Below, piece after piece: positions 19,247 to 28,245 of a DNA stretch of 64,000 nt. The position numbers and the translations under genes were made by a program. Every line of letters starts with the position of its first letter. Position 1 is the stretch's first letter. The stretch covers positions 930,001 to 994,000 of the forward strand of contig NZ_PIPW01000001.1 of the NCBI RefSeq assembly GCF_003987215.1, given 5' to 3'. This stretch comes from Pseudidiomarina halophila (lineage in GTDB: Bacteria > Pseudomonadota > Gammaproteobacteria > Enterobacterales > Alteromonadaceae). Below the pieces are notes generated by a model. It ran no database searches, was not told the origin of the DNA, and saw only the letters and a program-made list of their open reading frames with translations.

Positions 19247-20311
19247 TTACAGCGCGCTACGCCGACGAATTTCAGCAGCAATTGGACCATACAGGCGGTC
19301 TATATCTGCTGCGGTTAAAGGTTGTCCATCATCATTCAGGATCGTAATTGTGGTCGCGTCATCATCACCTTTGACATTAACCTGGTAGTCACCGTCTGGC
19401 AGATCAAGCTGACCTTTATTACGCGAATTCCAGAACGCCAGGCTAAACCCGGAGTCATTCAGATAAGTGGTGTAGTACATACCAGCACTTTGATTCAAAT
19501 CGTTAATTTCAAAACCAAGATTCTCTAATACTTCAGCCATTAGTGGCCACGCGGCATCAAAACCTATATCCATTGTGTAAGCTGGGAAACCTTCATCGTT
19601 AAAGGTCGGCTCAACGGTCACCACCGAGGCTTCTTCTGCGGCTTTAAAGATGTCTTGCTGACGCACAGCGATTTCATTAATCATGCTGTTTAACAGTTGC
19701 GCTTCAGCATTGGTATCCGGCACACCTGATGGCAGCACCCCACGGCCCGGGCCTGACTCCTGTTTATCAATCATATTGACTGCAAGGGTCACCAGACGTC
19801 GATGATCGGGAACATCAAGTAACACTTCGTAGCGGCGTTCAACCAGAACTTCCAGCTCATCTTCGCCAACTTCAAGTCGTTCACCCACCCAATCCGTGGT
19901 TAAACGTTGCTGTTCAACTTCTTCAACAATATTAATATCTTTACGCGCCAGCGTGTCTTTCACTTCTTCCCAGGTAAAGGCTGGTAAATCATCCATACCT
20001 TCAAGTTCAGAAAAATCCACCGCTGTCACGCCCACGCGATCACTCGGACGACTGCCGGCCGCCGTGGCACGTACTAGCACCGGAGAAATTACATTAATGC
20101 GCTTACCCACCGCACCGTCCACCTGAACGTCCGGCACCACAAATCTATTGGTCGGTTGCGGTACCTGTTTACCAGGCGCCGCAGTAATAGGCTCAACTAA
20201 CTCTTTGTTGGTGTAATCAAAGCTGCCTTCCGCTTGTTCGCGAGGAGTGAAGCTACATGCCGAGATTGCCAGTGAGGTAAAACATAAGATTGCAATATGA
20301 GAAAATTTCAT
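19247..20311 (-). CDS. bamC: Outer membrane assembly lipoprotein BamC
   Basis: About 354 residues from the ATG at 20311. It has a lipoprotein signal peptide with lipobox LAIS-AC (Cys about residue 18) and an extended N-terminal region with VVPDVQVDG, which lies against BamD in the E. coli complex, then two helix-grip domains (about 95-215 and 230-345). BamC is an accessory lipoprotein of the BAM complex that inserts outer-membrane beta-barrels. The frame is open up to 20440, but that stretch overlaps dapA and lacks a signal. The start overlaps the dapA stop by 4 bases. Confidence 0.93.
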   Translation of the reverse strand: MKFSHIAILCFTSLAISACSFTPREQAEGSFDYTNKELVEPITAAPGKQVPQPTNRFVVPDVQVDGAVGKRINVISPVLVRATAAGSRPSDRVGVTAVDFSELEGMDDLPAFTWEEVKDTLARKDINIVEEVEQQRLTTDWVGERLEVGEDELEVLVERRYEVLLDVPDHRRLVTLAVNMIDKQESGPGRGVLPSGVPDTNAEAQLLNSMINEIAVRQQDIFKAAEEASVVTVEPTFNDEGFPAYTMDIGFDAAWPLMAEVLENLGFEINDLNQSAGMYYTTYLNDSGFSLAFWNSRNKGQLDLPDGDYQVNVKGDDDATTITILNDDGQPLTAADIDRLYGPIAAEIRRRSAL

Positions 20312-21198
20312 TCGTGCTCCGCGCTTATTAATCCAGCTTGTTTTAATGTTTGTTCGATGTGTTGTTGTTGCGGAAGTTCCGGAGCCGTCATCGGCAACCG
20401 GTAATTCGGTGCAAGTTTGCCCATACAGCCTAATGCCCATTTCACCGGGATCGGGTTGGCCTGCACAAACATTGCTGCGTGGACTGACTGCATCTGTGCA
20501 TCGATTTCTCGCGCCCGCTCAGCATTACCAGCGCAAGCTGCGGTAACCATTTCTTTCATCTGTGCTGGCATCACGTTGGCGGTGACACTAATCACGCCAT
20601 TGCCGCCAGCTAACATAAACTCACAACCCGTAGGGTCGTCACCACTTAATAAAATAAAGTTACTGCCGCAGCGGGTGCGCAATTCGGCCACTCTATCCAC
20701 ATCACCCGTCGCTTCTTTAATACCGACGATATTTGGAATTTCAGCCAATTCAGCAACCTGTTCAGGCTTTAGATCAGCGCCAGTGCGGCCAGGTACGTTA
20801 TAAAGCAATTGCGGCAAGTCGCTGGCACTGCAACAGGCACGATAGTGCTCAAGCAGGCCACGCATCGATGGTTTGTTGTAATAAGGGTTAACGTTCAGGT
20901 AGCCAGCGAGTGGCAGATGCGCCATACGCTCGGTAAGGTAGACAGCTTCTGCGGTGGCGTTAGAACCATTGCCCGCAATCACCCGAATCCGTCCCGCCGC
21001 AAGTTCACAGACAGCGCTAACCACCATAATGTGTTCATCATGGCTCATGGTTGGTGATTCGCCGGTGGTTCCCATCGCTACAATGGCATCCGTACCCTGC
21101 TCAACATGCCAGTTGACGAGCTCTTCCAAAGCACCGTAATCAACGTTGCCCTGCTCCGTAAAAGGCGTCACCAACGCAACAATACTACCTGTTAACAT
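20308..21198 (-). CDS. dapA: 4-hydroxy-tetrahydrodipicolinate synthase
   Basis: A 296-residue class I aldolase that condenses pyruvate with aspartate semialdehyde, the first committed step to DAP and lysine. Seen are GTTGESPTMSHDEH (substrate loop), YNVPGRTG (catalytic Tyr and Arg) and GIKEATGDVDR with the Schiff-base Lys, then LLSGDDPTGCEFM. A strong GGAG precedes the ATG at 21198. It heads dapA-bamC-purC. The gcvR gene often found next to it in relatives is absent. Confidence 0.97.
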   Translation of the reverse strand: MLTGSIVALVTPFTEQGNVDYGALEELVNWHVEQGTDAIVAMGTTGESPTMSHDEHIMVVSAVCELAAGRIRVIAGNGSNATAEAVYLTERMAHLPLAGYLNVNPYYNKPSMRGLLEHYRACCSASDLPQLLYNVPGRTGADLKPEQVAELAEIPNIVGIKEATGDVDRVAELRTRCGSNFILLSGDDPTGCEFMLAGGNGVISVTANVMPAQMKEMVTAACAGNAERAREIDAQMQSVHAAMFVQANPIPVKWALGCMGKLAPNYRLPMTAPELPQQQHIEQTLKQAGLISAEHE

Positions 21199-21344
21199 TA
21201 CTGCTCCTGATCTTTTTTAAGGCGACAATGGTACTTTTGTACGGCTACAAAGACAAGGGGTGAGCCCTTTGCGTTGCGCAATTTGTTTGCTTAAGATAAG
21301 CGCCATGACTCACCTCTTCTACCTGCAACCTTACAAGGATAATT

Positions 21345-21815
21345 ATGAATACGTTAAAAGTTGGAGATAAAGCACCCCAGTTTACGCTAAGTGATGCCAA
21401 TGAACAGCAGGTCGCGCTGAATGAATTATTAAAACAAGGCAAAGTTCTGGTTTATTTCTACCCTAAAGCCATGACGCCGGGCTGCACTGTGCAAGCCCAG
21501 CAATTACGGGACCATCAGGCCGAGCTGGCCGAACATAATGTCATCACTGTAGGAATTAGCCCTGACGCTCCTAAGCGATTAGCCAAGTTTACTGAGCGTG
21601 ATGAACTCAACTTCACCCTGCTTAGTGATGAAGATCATGCGGTAGCTGAAGCTTTCGGGGTTTGGGGTCTGAAAAAGTTCATGGGCCGTGAATACGATGG
21701 TATTCATCGCATTAGTTTTCTCATTAACCAGGACGGCACTATTGCTGAGGTCTTTGATAAATTTAAGACCAAAGACCACCATCAGGTGGTCCTTGATACC
21801 TTAAGCGACAGTTAA
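21345..21815 (+). CDS. bcp: Thiol peroxidase Bcp (single-cysteine form)
   Basis: A 156-residue PrxQ/Bcp-type peroxiredoxin that reduces hydroperoxides in the cytoplasm. The peroxidatic Cys47 lies in YPKAMTPGCTVQ, and the protein closely follows E. coli Bcp (DGIHRISFLI, FGVWG). E. coli Bcp has a resolving Cys five residues later (CTVQAC); here that residue is Gln (CTVQAQ) and no other Cys exists in the protein, so it must use a 1-Cys mechanism with an external thiol. An AAGGAT lies before the ATG. It ends 4 bases into the convergent perM-like gene. Confidence 0.95.
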   Translation: MNTLKVGDKAPQFTLSDANEQQVALNELLKQGKVLVYFYPKAMTPGCTVQAQQLRDHQAELAEHNVITVGISPDAPKRLAKFTERDELNFTLLSDEDHAVAEAFGVWGLKKFMGREYDGIHRISFLINQDGTIAEVFDKFKTKDHHQVVLDTLSDS

Positions 21816-22909
21816 TCTGCCGCGGATGACGCCGGTTTCTTCTCGATCTGAGGGGAAATCGGCTCATTACTCGACAAGGCTGTAATCACTGCTTTCACCA
21901 GACTCGCCAGCGGGATGGCGAAAAACACGCCCCAGAAGCCCCAAAACCCGCCAAAAATTAACACCGCTGCGATAATGTACACTGGGTTGAGACTGACAGC
22001 CTCGGAGAACAACAGCGGCACCAACACATTGCCATCTAACGCCTGAATAACTAAGTACGTGATCAGCACGTAGGCCAACATTGGGCTCCAGCCAAACTGG
22101 AACAACGCGACCAATGCTACTGGCAAGGTCACCACCGCAGCACCAATATACGGAATCAATACCGACAAGCCGACCAATACCGCCAGCAACGCTGCATAGC
22201 GCAAATCGAAAAGTGCAAAAGCGATGTAGGTAACGCCACCGACAATAACAACTTCAATAGCCTTGCCGCGGATGTAATTCATGATTTGCAGGTTCATTTC
22301 ATCGCTGACCTGCGAAATTAAACGCCGATTCGCGGGTAATGAACGGCTTAAATGGCCGAGCAGTTCACGCTTATCTTTTAGCATAAAAAACACCAATAAC
22401 GGCACCACAATCAGGTAAATAAGCAACGCCATAATACCGATGATACGGCTCAGCGACTGGCTGATAAGGGTTTCGCCAAACGCCATCACCCGTTGATTCA
22501 GATTATCCATAACCTGGTGGATATTCATTTCACTGATATATCCGGGGAACAGCTCAGGTAAACGGTTCAGCAGCTTGCGAACTTCGCTGAACATTTCCGG
22601 CAATTCGGCTATCAGGGTAATACTTTGCTGCCAGATGACAGGCACCAAAAATAGTATGAGCAACACATTAAGGGCAATAAACAGGGTAAATACCACCACC
22701 ACCGAGATCAGGTGACTCAGCCCCATACTTTGCAAGCGTTGTACCGGCCAGTCCAGCAGATAAGCAAGGGCGACGGCGACCAGAATAGGCGCCAGTAGGT
22801 TTCCAAAAAAGACAATAAGCAAAAAGAGTACTGCGATTAACAGGAATAACGTAATCGCGTCTGGGTCAGAGAACTTGCGTTTGTACCAGACCTTCAAATA
22901 GTCCCACAT
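21812..22909 (-). CDS. perM: AI-2E family transporter (PerM-like permease)
   Basis: A 365-residue membrane protein with about eight hydrophobic segments in the AI-2E/PerM arrangement: two pairs at the N-terminus, a hydrophilic stretch (about 100-150), then the conserved GGFWGFWGVFFAIPLASLVKAV near the C-terminus. The family includes the AI-2 exporter TqsA and uncharacterised permeases; the name PerM follows the E. coli neighbourhood next to bepA. The substrate is unknown. It is divergent from bepA across a 143-base intergenic region. Confidence 0.85.
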   Translation of the reverse strand: MWDYLKVWYKRKFSDPDAITLFLLIAVLFLLIVFFGNLLAPILVAVALAYLLDWPVQRLQSMGLSHLISVVVVFTLFIALNVLLILFLVPVIWQQSITLIAELPEMFSEVRKLLNRLPELFPGYISEMNIHQVMDNLNQRVMAFGETLISQSLSRIIGIMALLIYLIVVPLLVFFMLKDKRELLGHLSRSLPANRRLISQVSDEMNLQIMNYIRGKAIEVVIVGGVTYIAFALFDLRYAALLAVLVGLSVLIPYIGAAVVTLPVALVALFQFGWSPMLAYVLITYLVIQALDGNVLVPLLFSEAVSLNPVYIIAAVLIFGGFWGFWGVFFAIPLASLVKAVITALSSNEPISPQIEKKPASSAAD

Positions 22910-23052
22910 TCCGCGGTCATCTCCATACTTAAGGGTTGCTGAACGACATGATAGCCGTGTTACTGCAGATTATACAATTTAAACTATTCAAATGTGGGAA
23001 CCTTTTACCTATAGTGAACTCTATCAAGATGCCGTAGCTGCTAGGTAAATTT

Positions 23053-24507
23053 ATGTTGTATTCGTTGTTGTCGCGTATTGCGGCCCTGTCCATCGGTTTG
23101 CTGTTCGCATTTTCAGCCGCAACTGCCGCTGCTCAACAAACCCGTTTGCCCGATATCGGTACTGCCGGTGGCAGTGTCATGTCGATTGATCGCGAACTTG
23201 CCGTTGGCGATATGTACATGCGGCAAATCCGCGCCTCCGCGCCTATCGTTGGCGATCCCGTCCTGAATGCTTACTTGCATGATATCGGCACGCGACTGGT
23301 GCGTAACACCAATGACGTCAAATTCCCGTTTAAATTTTTCTGGGTCAATCAGGACCAAATCAATGCGTTTGCGTTTTTTGGTGGTCATGTAGGCGTCAAT
23401 ACCGGGCTGATCGCTGAAACCCGTAATGAGTCAGAGCTGGCTTCGGTACTGGCGCACGAAATCGCCCACGTCTCCCAGCGCCACATTGTGCGGAATATGG
23501 ATGCTATGGAGCGCAGCGGCCCTACCGCAATCGCCACCATGTTGGGCTCGATCCTGCTTGGCATCGTCAATCCTGAACTCGGTATGGCGGCAATTTCCGC
23601 AAGTATGGCCGGCATGCAGCAGCGCAGTATCAATTACACCCGGTTATTTGAACAGGAAGCCGATCGTATCGGTATAACCATTCTTGCTGAAACCGGATTC
23701 GACCCTATGGGCGCACCGGATTTTTTCGGGCGGCTGGCTGAGAAATACCGTTATGCCAGTAAGCTCCCGGAAATGTTGCTGACCCACCCGTTAAGTGAGT
23801 CACGCATTGCGGACACGCGGGTTCGCGCCGAACGCTTGCGGCAGAATATGCAGTTGCAACGCGACGAGCTTTCCTTCTGGTTGGCAAAATACCGGGTGCT
23901 GGTGCGCCATATTGGCCGCTACAACGCAACTGCTGCGCGCAACGATATGAATGATCCGAATCCAACAATTGCCACCGCTGCACGCTATGGGCTTGCCATT
24001 GCCCTACTCGATTCCAATCAGCCGCAAGCTGCGGCCGAAGCCCTTGCTCCGCTGCTTGAAAAGGATCCTTACAACACCTTTTATGTCGACGTGCAAACAG
24101 ATATTTTTCTGGCACAAAAGCGTTTTGATGAAGCACTTGAGATGCTGCAACAAGCCTACCAGCGGATGCCCAACGAGCGCACCATTACCATCAACTTTGC
24201 CAATGCTGCAATGCAGGCTGGCAAGCTTGATTTAGCCATAGATTTATTGCGTGATTATCTGATTCGCGAAGACAAAAATGTGGTCGCCATGTCACTGCTC
24301 GTCGACGCTTACCGTCAACGTGGCGATACCAGTGCGATGCATGAAGCGCGGGCCGAATTGCTGGCCCTACATGGCCAGTTTGATCAGGCGATTGATAGTC
24401 TGCACCGCGCCCATCGTGATAGCTCAAGTACCCTTGAACAACGCCGGTTACAGGCGCGGATTGAACAGCTTATGGCGGCAAAACGCCAACTCGAAAACCT
24501 CGGTTAA
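23053..24507 (+). CDS. bepA: Periplasmic M48 metalloprotease/chaperone BepA
   Basis: A 484-residue protein with a signal peptide (about residues 1-27), an M48 zinc-protease domain (HEIAHVSQRH, with the third ligand in EQEADRIG) and a C-terminal TPR region (about 310-480) with repeats such as FDEALEMLQQAYQRMPNE. BepA assists LptD folding at the BAM complex and degrades misassembled outer-membrane proteins. The length and neighbourhood (perM, a YfgD-like gene, hda) match E. coli YfgC. Confidence 0.95.
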   Translation: MLYSLLSRIAALSIGLLFAFSAATAAAQQTRLPDIGTAGGSVMSIDRELAVGDMYMRQIRASAPIVGDPVLNAYLHDIGTRLVRNTNDVKFPFKFFWVNQDQINAFAFFGGHVGVNTGLIAETRNESELASVLAHEIAHVSQRHIVRNMDAMERSGPTAIATMLGSILLGIVNPELGMAAISASMAGMQQRSINYTRLFEQEADRIGITILAETGFDPMGAPDFFGRLAEKYRYASKLPEMLLTHPLSESRIADTRVRAERLRQNMQLQRDELSFWLAKYRVLVRHIGRYNATAARNDMNDPNPTIATAARYGLAIALLDSNQPQAAAEALAPLLEKDPYNTFYVDVQTDIFLAQKRFDEALEMLQQAYQRMPNERTITINFANAAMQAGKLDLAIDLLRDYLIREDKNVVAMSLLVDAYRQRGDTSAMHEARAELLALHGQFDQAIDSLHRAHRDSSSTLEQRRLQARIEQLMAAKRQLENLG

Positions 24508-24515
24508 ACCGGGTT

Positions 24516-24977
24516 TTAGTGCTGGATACCGATAGCGCGTAACAGACTAGCCTCGGTTTGCTCACCTAACAACGGACCTTTTACGTCACCGCTGGGTGTC
24601 ACCACATAGGTTGCTGGCAACATGCCAGGTGTGGGAAAAGGTAAATTTGCCGGTGGTTGATTAAGGATCAACGGGAATTCAATCGCATACTCATCGCGCA
24701 GCGCTGCCAGTTGCTCATTGTTCAAACCATCAAAACTAACACCGAACAACTTGGCCGAGGCACCATGCTCCGCGTAAAACTCATTTAACTCGGGTAGTTC
24801 GCGCAAACAAGGCGCACACCATTCGGCGAAGTAATTTACGATGACGTAATCGCCCTCTAACTCCTGCCAGCGATACTGCTCGCCCTGATTGGTATGAAAG
24901 TCTGCAGCAGGGGCACATGCACTTACCAAAGTTGCCATAAGCAACACGCGAAACACGGACAAAAATCGACAACACAT
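24516..24977 (-). CDS. TlpA-like thioredoxin-fold lipoprotein
   Basis: A 153-residue exported thiol-disulfide protein. The N-terminal hydrophobic segment ends in a lipobox LVS-AC (Cys about residue 21), so it is probably lipid-anchored in the periplasm. The redox motif is WCAPC in NYFAEWCAPCLRELPEL, followed by GVSFDGLN and the cis-Pro segment PATYVV. TlpA/ResA-type proteins reduce disulfides, for instance in cytochrome c maturation; the partner is not known. Convergent with bepA (8-base gap), with its start facing the arsC-like gene. Confidence 0.88.
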   Translation of the reverse strand: MCCRFLSVFRVLLMATLVSACAPAADFHTNQGEQYRWQELEGDYVIVNYFAEWCAPCLRELPELNEFYAEHGASAKLFGVSFDGLNNEQLAALRDEYAIEFPLILNQPPANLPFPTPGMLPATYVVTPSGDVKGPLLGEQTEASLLRAIGIQH

Positions 24978-25026
24978 ACTGATTCCCTTATGCTATCTGT
25001 CTATTGAGACTCTGAAGGAACTTAGC

Positions 25027-25377
25027 ATGTCTGAAGTTAGCATTTATCACAACCCTCGTTGCTCGAAAAGCCGCCAAACGCTGGCTTTACTGGAAGAACA
25101 AGGCATTCAGCCAAGAGTCATTGAATACCTGAAAGAATCCCTTACTGCCGATGATATTAAGGACCTGCTAAGTAAACTCGGTTTTATGTCAGCCCGCGAA
25201 CTTATCCGTTCCAAAGAAGAAGCCTATAACGAATTACAGCTAAAGGACGAACACGACGAAGATCGACTGATCGATGCTATGCTGCAGCACCGGAAACTCA
25301 TCGAACGTCCGATCGTAGTGAAAGGGTCACAAGCGCGACTGGGCCGGCCACCTGAAGCAGTGTTGGAGATCCTCTAA
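25027..25377 (+). CDS. arsC: ArsC-family arsenate reductase (YfgD-like)
   Basis: A 116-residue glutaredoxin-dependent reductase of the ArsC family. The active site is HNPRCSKSRQTLALL, with the catalytic Cys, and the conserved C-terminal RPIVVKGSQARLGRPPEAVLEIL is intact. Arsenate reduction to arsenite is the family activity. Position between bepA and hda matches E. coli YfgD, so it may be a housekeeping paralogue rather than part of an ars resistance set; no arsenic efflux gene is nearby. GAAGGA precedes the ATG. wrbA begins at the very next base after its stop. Confidence 0.9.
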   Translation: MSEVSIYHNPRCSKSRQTLALLEEQGIQPRVIEYLKESLTADDIKDLLSKLGFMSARELIRSKEEAYNELQLKDEHDEDRLIDAMLQHRKLIERPIVVKGSQARLGRPPEAVLEIL

Positions 25378-25959
25378 GTGAGTGTCAGCTGTAACATCAT
25401 CATTTTGTACTACAGCCGTAATGGCAGTACGCAACAGCTTGCTGATGCTATCGCCAATGGTGTGCGAAAAGCCGGTGCTGAACCCATACTGCGAACGGTT
25501 AGCAGCGACGATGCCGCGGCCAGTGCCCGCGATCTGGTACTCACCAGCGATGAACTGGCGCAATGTGATGGTTTAGTGCTTGGTAGTCCGACCCGGTTTG
25601 GCCACATGTACAGTGGCTTGCAGCAGTTCTGGGAACAAACTTCGAAAGAATGGTTACGCGGCGCGCTGGTGGATAAACCTGCAGCGGCCTTTACCTCCAG
25701 CAGCTCAATGCACGGCGGGCAGGAAAGCACCTTACTATCGATGATCGTGCCCTTATTACATCACGGCATGATGGTACTGGGTCTGCCCTACACCGAGCCG
25801 GAATTGCAACAAACCACTGCGGGCGGAACTCCCTATGGGGCGTCTCATGTTGAGCACGCCGCCGGCTCCCGCTTAAGCAAGCATGAGCTTGCTCTGGCCG
25901 AACAACTCGGCAAGCGCGTTGCTAAAACCGCTTTACGTCTATCTGAACACGAGGAATAA
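25378..25959 (+). CDS. wrbA: WrbA-type NAD(P)H:quinone oxidoreductase
   Basis: A 193-residue flavodoxin-like FMN enzyme that reduces quinones by two electrons. The FMN phosphate loop is YYSRNGSTQQLADAI; GSPTRFGHM and the C-terminal GGTPYGASHVEH are WrbA hallmarks. It starts with GTG directly after the arsC-like stop (no gap), so the two are co-transcribed, together with DUF2069. Confidence 0.92.
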   Translation: MSVSCNIIILYYSRNGSTQQLADAIANGVRKAGAEPILRTVSSDDAAASARDLVLTSDELAQCDGLVLGSPTRFGHMYSGLQQFWEQTSKEWLRGALVDKPAAAFTSSSSMHGGQESTLLSMIVPLLHHGMMVLGLPYTEPELQQTTAGGTPYGASHVEHAAGSRLSKHELALAEQLGKRVAKTALRLSEHEE

Positions 25960-25966
25960 ATCAACT

Positions 25967-26353
25967 ATGAGCGCAGCGATTGCCCGTTACCGTTGGCTGG
26001 CACTGGTTAGCTATTTTGCCCTGTTTATCTGTGTGGTGATCTGGCAATTCGGCACTGCATACAGTGAGCAGTCGGCACTATTCCGTGGCCTGTTCTATGT
26101 TCTACCCTTGCTCTTCCCCATGTATGGTATTGCCCGGGGTAAACCGTACACCCATGCCTGGGCTAACTTTATTCTGATGTGGTATTTCCTGCACAGCCTG
26201 ACCATGCTTTACATTGCCCCTGAACAACGGCTGTGGGCGGTAACGGAACTCGTGCTGACAACTCTGGCATTCGCCGGTTGCACCTTGTACGCACGCCATC
26301 AGGGCCGCGCGCTTGGGCTGGGCCTGAAAAAGTTAAAAGACGAAAAAAATTAA
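25967..26353 (+). CDS. DUF2069 membrane protein
   Basis: About 128 residues from the ATG at 25967, with four hydrophobic segments (roughly 10-28, 38-55, 62-82, 88-106) and the conserved PLLFPMYGIARGKPYTHAWANF region typical of DUF2069. Function is unknown. It is the last gene of the arsC-like/wrbA/DUF2069 unit, which recurs next to hda in related bacteria. Its stop overlaps the convergent hda stop by 4 bases. The open frame upstream of 25967 lies inside wrbA and is not conserved. Confidence 0.87.
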   Translation: MSAAIARYRWLALVSYFALFICVVIWQFGTAYSEQSALFRGLFYVLPLLFPMYGIARGKPYTHAWANFILMWYFLHSLTMLYIAPEQRLWAVTELVLTTLAFAGCTLYARHQGRALGLGLKKLKDEKN

Positions 26354-27030
26354 ATCGCCAGAACCGCTTTAACAAATGGGATGGTCAGTTTACGTTGCGC
26401 CGCGATTGAAGCTTTATCAAGGCGCTGCAGACAGTCAATTAAGCTGACCAGATCACGTCCCAATCGCTGCACCATGAAAAGTGCGGTGTCTGACCGTAAC
26501 TCAAGTCCCATAGCCCGCGCACGAACCTGCAAAGCACGGACCTTGTCCGCATCATCGAGTGCGTGAACCTGCACCACCACCCCCCAGCTTAACCGTGACT
26601 GCACGTCCGGATATGCGGCGGTCAGCTGCGCCGGTGAACAGCTGGCGGTGACCAACACGCGGCCCGCCTGCGCATCTCGCACCCGATTTAGTAAGGCAAA
26701 AAGCTCAAAACACCAGGTTTCATCGTCAACCACAGCATCGATATCATCCAGGCAAAGCCAGGGGTAAAGCTCCAATCCGCGCAGTACTTGCGCGGAAACC
26801 GTATCACGCAACTCGGCCAGCGGCAGGTACATCACTTGTTGTTGCGCAGCGGCGCAAGTGGCATGCAGTAAATGACTCTTGCCAACGCCCCGGCGCCCCC
26901 ATAAGTAGACCAGCGGCTGCGAGCCTGTACGCGCCAGATTCACGGCTTCGTCATTAGGTCCAGTGACCAGGGTTGCGAAAGTTTCATTTGCCGGAAGCTG
27001 CACATTTAGCGGTAACTGCTGCAACGTCAT
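26350..27030 (-). CDS. hda: DnaA inactivator Hda
   Basis: A 226-residue DnaA-homologous AAA+ ATPase that works with the sliding clamp to hydrolyse ATP on DnaA and prevent re-initiation. It has an N-terminal clamp-binding-like motif QLPLNV (near residue 5), Walker A GRRGVGKSHLL, Walker B LCLDDIDAV, sensor 1 VTASCSP and an arginine-finger region (SRLSWGVVV). The ATG at 27030 overlaps the DUF2066 stop (ATGA); the GTG at 27045 is a less likely start. It shares its transcript with the DUF2066 gene. Confidence 0.95.
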   Translation of the reverse strand: MTLQQLPLNVQLPANETFATLVTGPNDEAVNLARTGSQPLVYLWGRRGVGKSHLLHATCAAAQQQVMYLPLAELRDTVSAQVLRGLELYPWLCLDDIDAVVDDETWCFELFALLNRVRDAQAGRVLVTASCSPAQLTAAYPDVQSRLSWGVVVQVHALDDADKVRALQVRARAMGLELRSDTALFMVQRLGRDLVSLIDCLQRLDKASIAAQRKLTIPFVKAVLAI

Positions 27031-28076
27031 TGCGTCGTCACCCACCTGAACTCAGCACCGTTATCGGTATCCAGCGGTTGCAGTCGCTTACTCAAATCAA
27101 TGGCCTGACGAATGCGTGCCGGATCGGCCTGCATGGTCAGCTCAAAACGTGCGGAGTGGTTACCGTAGCCAATCAGTTGCACATCGATAATCGCTGGAAA
27201 ATTCGACAGTAATTGTTCGGCGGCAATAGTGCTTTCCAGACTGATTAAGTTATGAATGGTGAGTTCCCAGCGCTTGATAACATCGGATTGGCTGCCGATA
27301 CGATAGCGTTGCGCCAGCTCTTCCGTGACCGCGCTGATAACTTTGGCGCCCAGCTCACTTTTGTCCATCGCTGTGACTTCGCCACTCCAGCGCAATTCGC
27401 CGAAATTGAGCGTCCAGTCGGCCATCCACTTATCGCTCACATCTGCACCAGGTTCGGTCTGGTATACCCGGGCGACAATAACCCCATCAGGCGTATAGCG
27501 GGCGCTGGCGAACGTTATGGTATCCATGAATCGTGCCCAGACATCAATCACTGAAACTGTCATGGTGTCATTTAAATCAAGTAATGGCAGTTGTATCGGT
27601 AAACCACGGCGGCGTGCTGCATTGCGTAACTGCTGAACGATAATGGCTTCGCTGTCTGCGGCCATAAGTTTACGCGTGAGATCCTGCTCTTCGACCACCA
27701 GCCAGACCAATAACTTGGGTCGCATGGTACTCCAGATCCCAGAGTCAGCCTGTTGGATCAAACGATCCACCTGGGGTTGGTCAAACTGCGCCCATAACCA
27801 CAATTGCTCGTCTTGCTGATAACCATACTGCACAACCAGATCACGCACGTCTCGCAAGGCTGCAGTGACCGCAGGATGTTGCAACACAGAACTATCACCA
27901 GTCAGTTTCAGTAAAGTGGCCTGCAAAGCATCCTGCAACGCACTATCACGTTCACTGGCGGCCTGACTGTTTACCTGCACCCGGTGTTGATAAAGTTCAG
28001 TCACTTCTTCCGCTGCCTGAGCAGGCAGCAAACAGGCCGAAATGGCTAACCAAAAGATTATAATAAGTCGCTGCAT
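27027..28076 (-). CDS. DUF2066 exported protein
   Basis: A 349-residue protein with a clear signal peptide (residues 1-21, ending PAQAA). The family opening is visible as LYQHRVQVNSQAASERDSALQDALQATLLKLTG (cited here as RDSALQDALQ). DUF2066 proteins are periplasmic or membrane-associated, of unknown function, and sit upstream of hda or the purine genes in many gammaproteobacteria. It overlaps hda by 4 bases. A perfect DnaA box lies 67 bases upstream of its start. Confidence 0.88.
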   Translation of the reverse strand: MQRLIIIFWLAISACLLPAQAAEEVTELYQHRVQVNSQAASERDSALQDALQATLLKLTGDSSVLQHPAVTAALRDVRDLVVQYGYQQDEQLWLWAQFDQPQVDRLIQQADSGIWSTMRPKLLVWLVVEEQDLTRKLMAADSEAIIVQQLRNAARRRGLPIQLPLLDLNDTMTVSVIDVWARFMDTITFASARYTPDGVIVARVYQTEPGADVSDKWMADWTLNFGELRWSGEVTAMDKSELGAKVISAVTEELAQRYRIGSQSDVIKRWELTIHNLISLESTIAAEQLLSNFPAIIDVQLIGYGNHSARFELTMQADPARIRQAIDLSKRLQPLDTDNGAEFRWVTTQ

Positions 28077-28142
28077 AACTGCCTCAATTCCTCATTCTTT
28101 GCACATCATAAACAGCCCCGGAGATACGAGCAAGTAACAAGC

Positions 28143-28151
28143 TGTGGATAA
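28143..28151 (-). promoter_or_regulatory. Perfect DnaA box upstream of DUF2066-hda
   Basis: TGTGGATAA here is TTATCCACA on the reverse strand, an exact consensus DnaA box, in the 169-base region between the divergent DUF2066-hda operon and the MFS gene. Binding of DnaA here could tie hda expression to DnaA level; this is an inference. Confidence 0.55.
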
Positions 28152-28245
28152 CCTTCCGGCGTTTCCGAAAACTATCATCCGTGCTACAATTTTGCCGAAT
28201 TTCAAGCTGCCACGCTTTAACCCAACGAACCAAGGACATGACGTC

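Noticed and set aside
21199-21344. A gcvR gene expected between dapA and bcp
   Set aside because: The interval is 146 bases with no coding frame; gcvR is not at this position.
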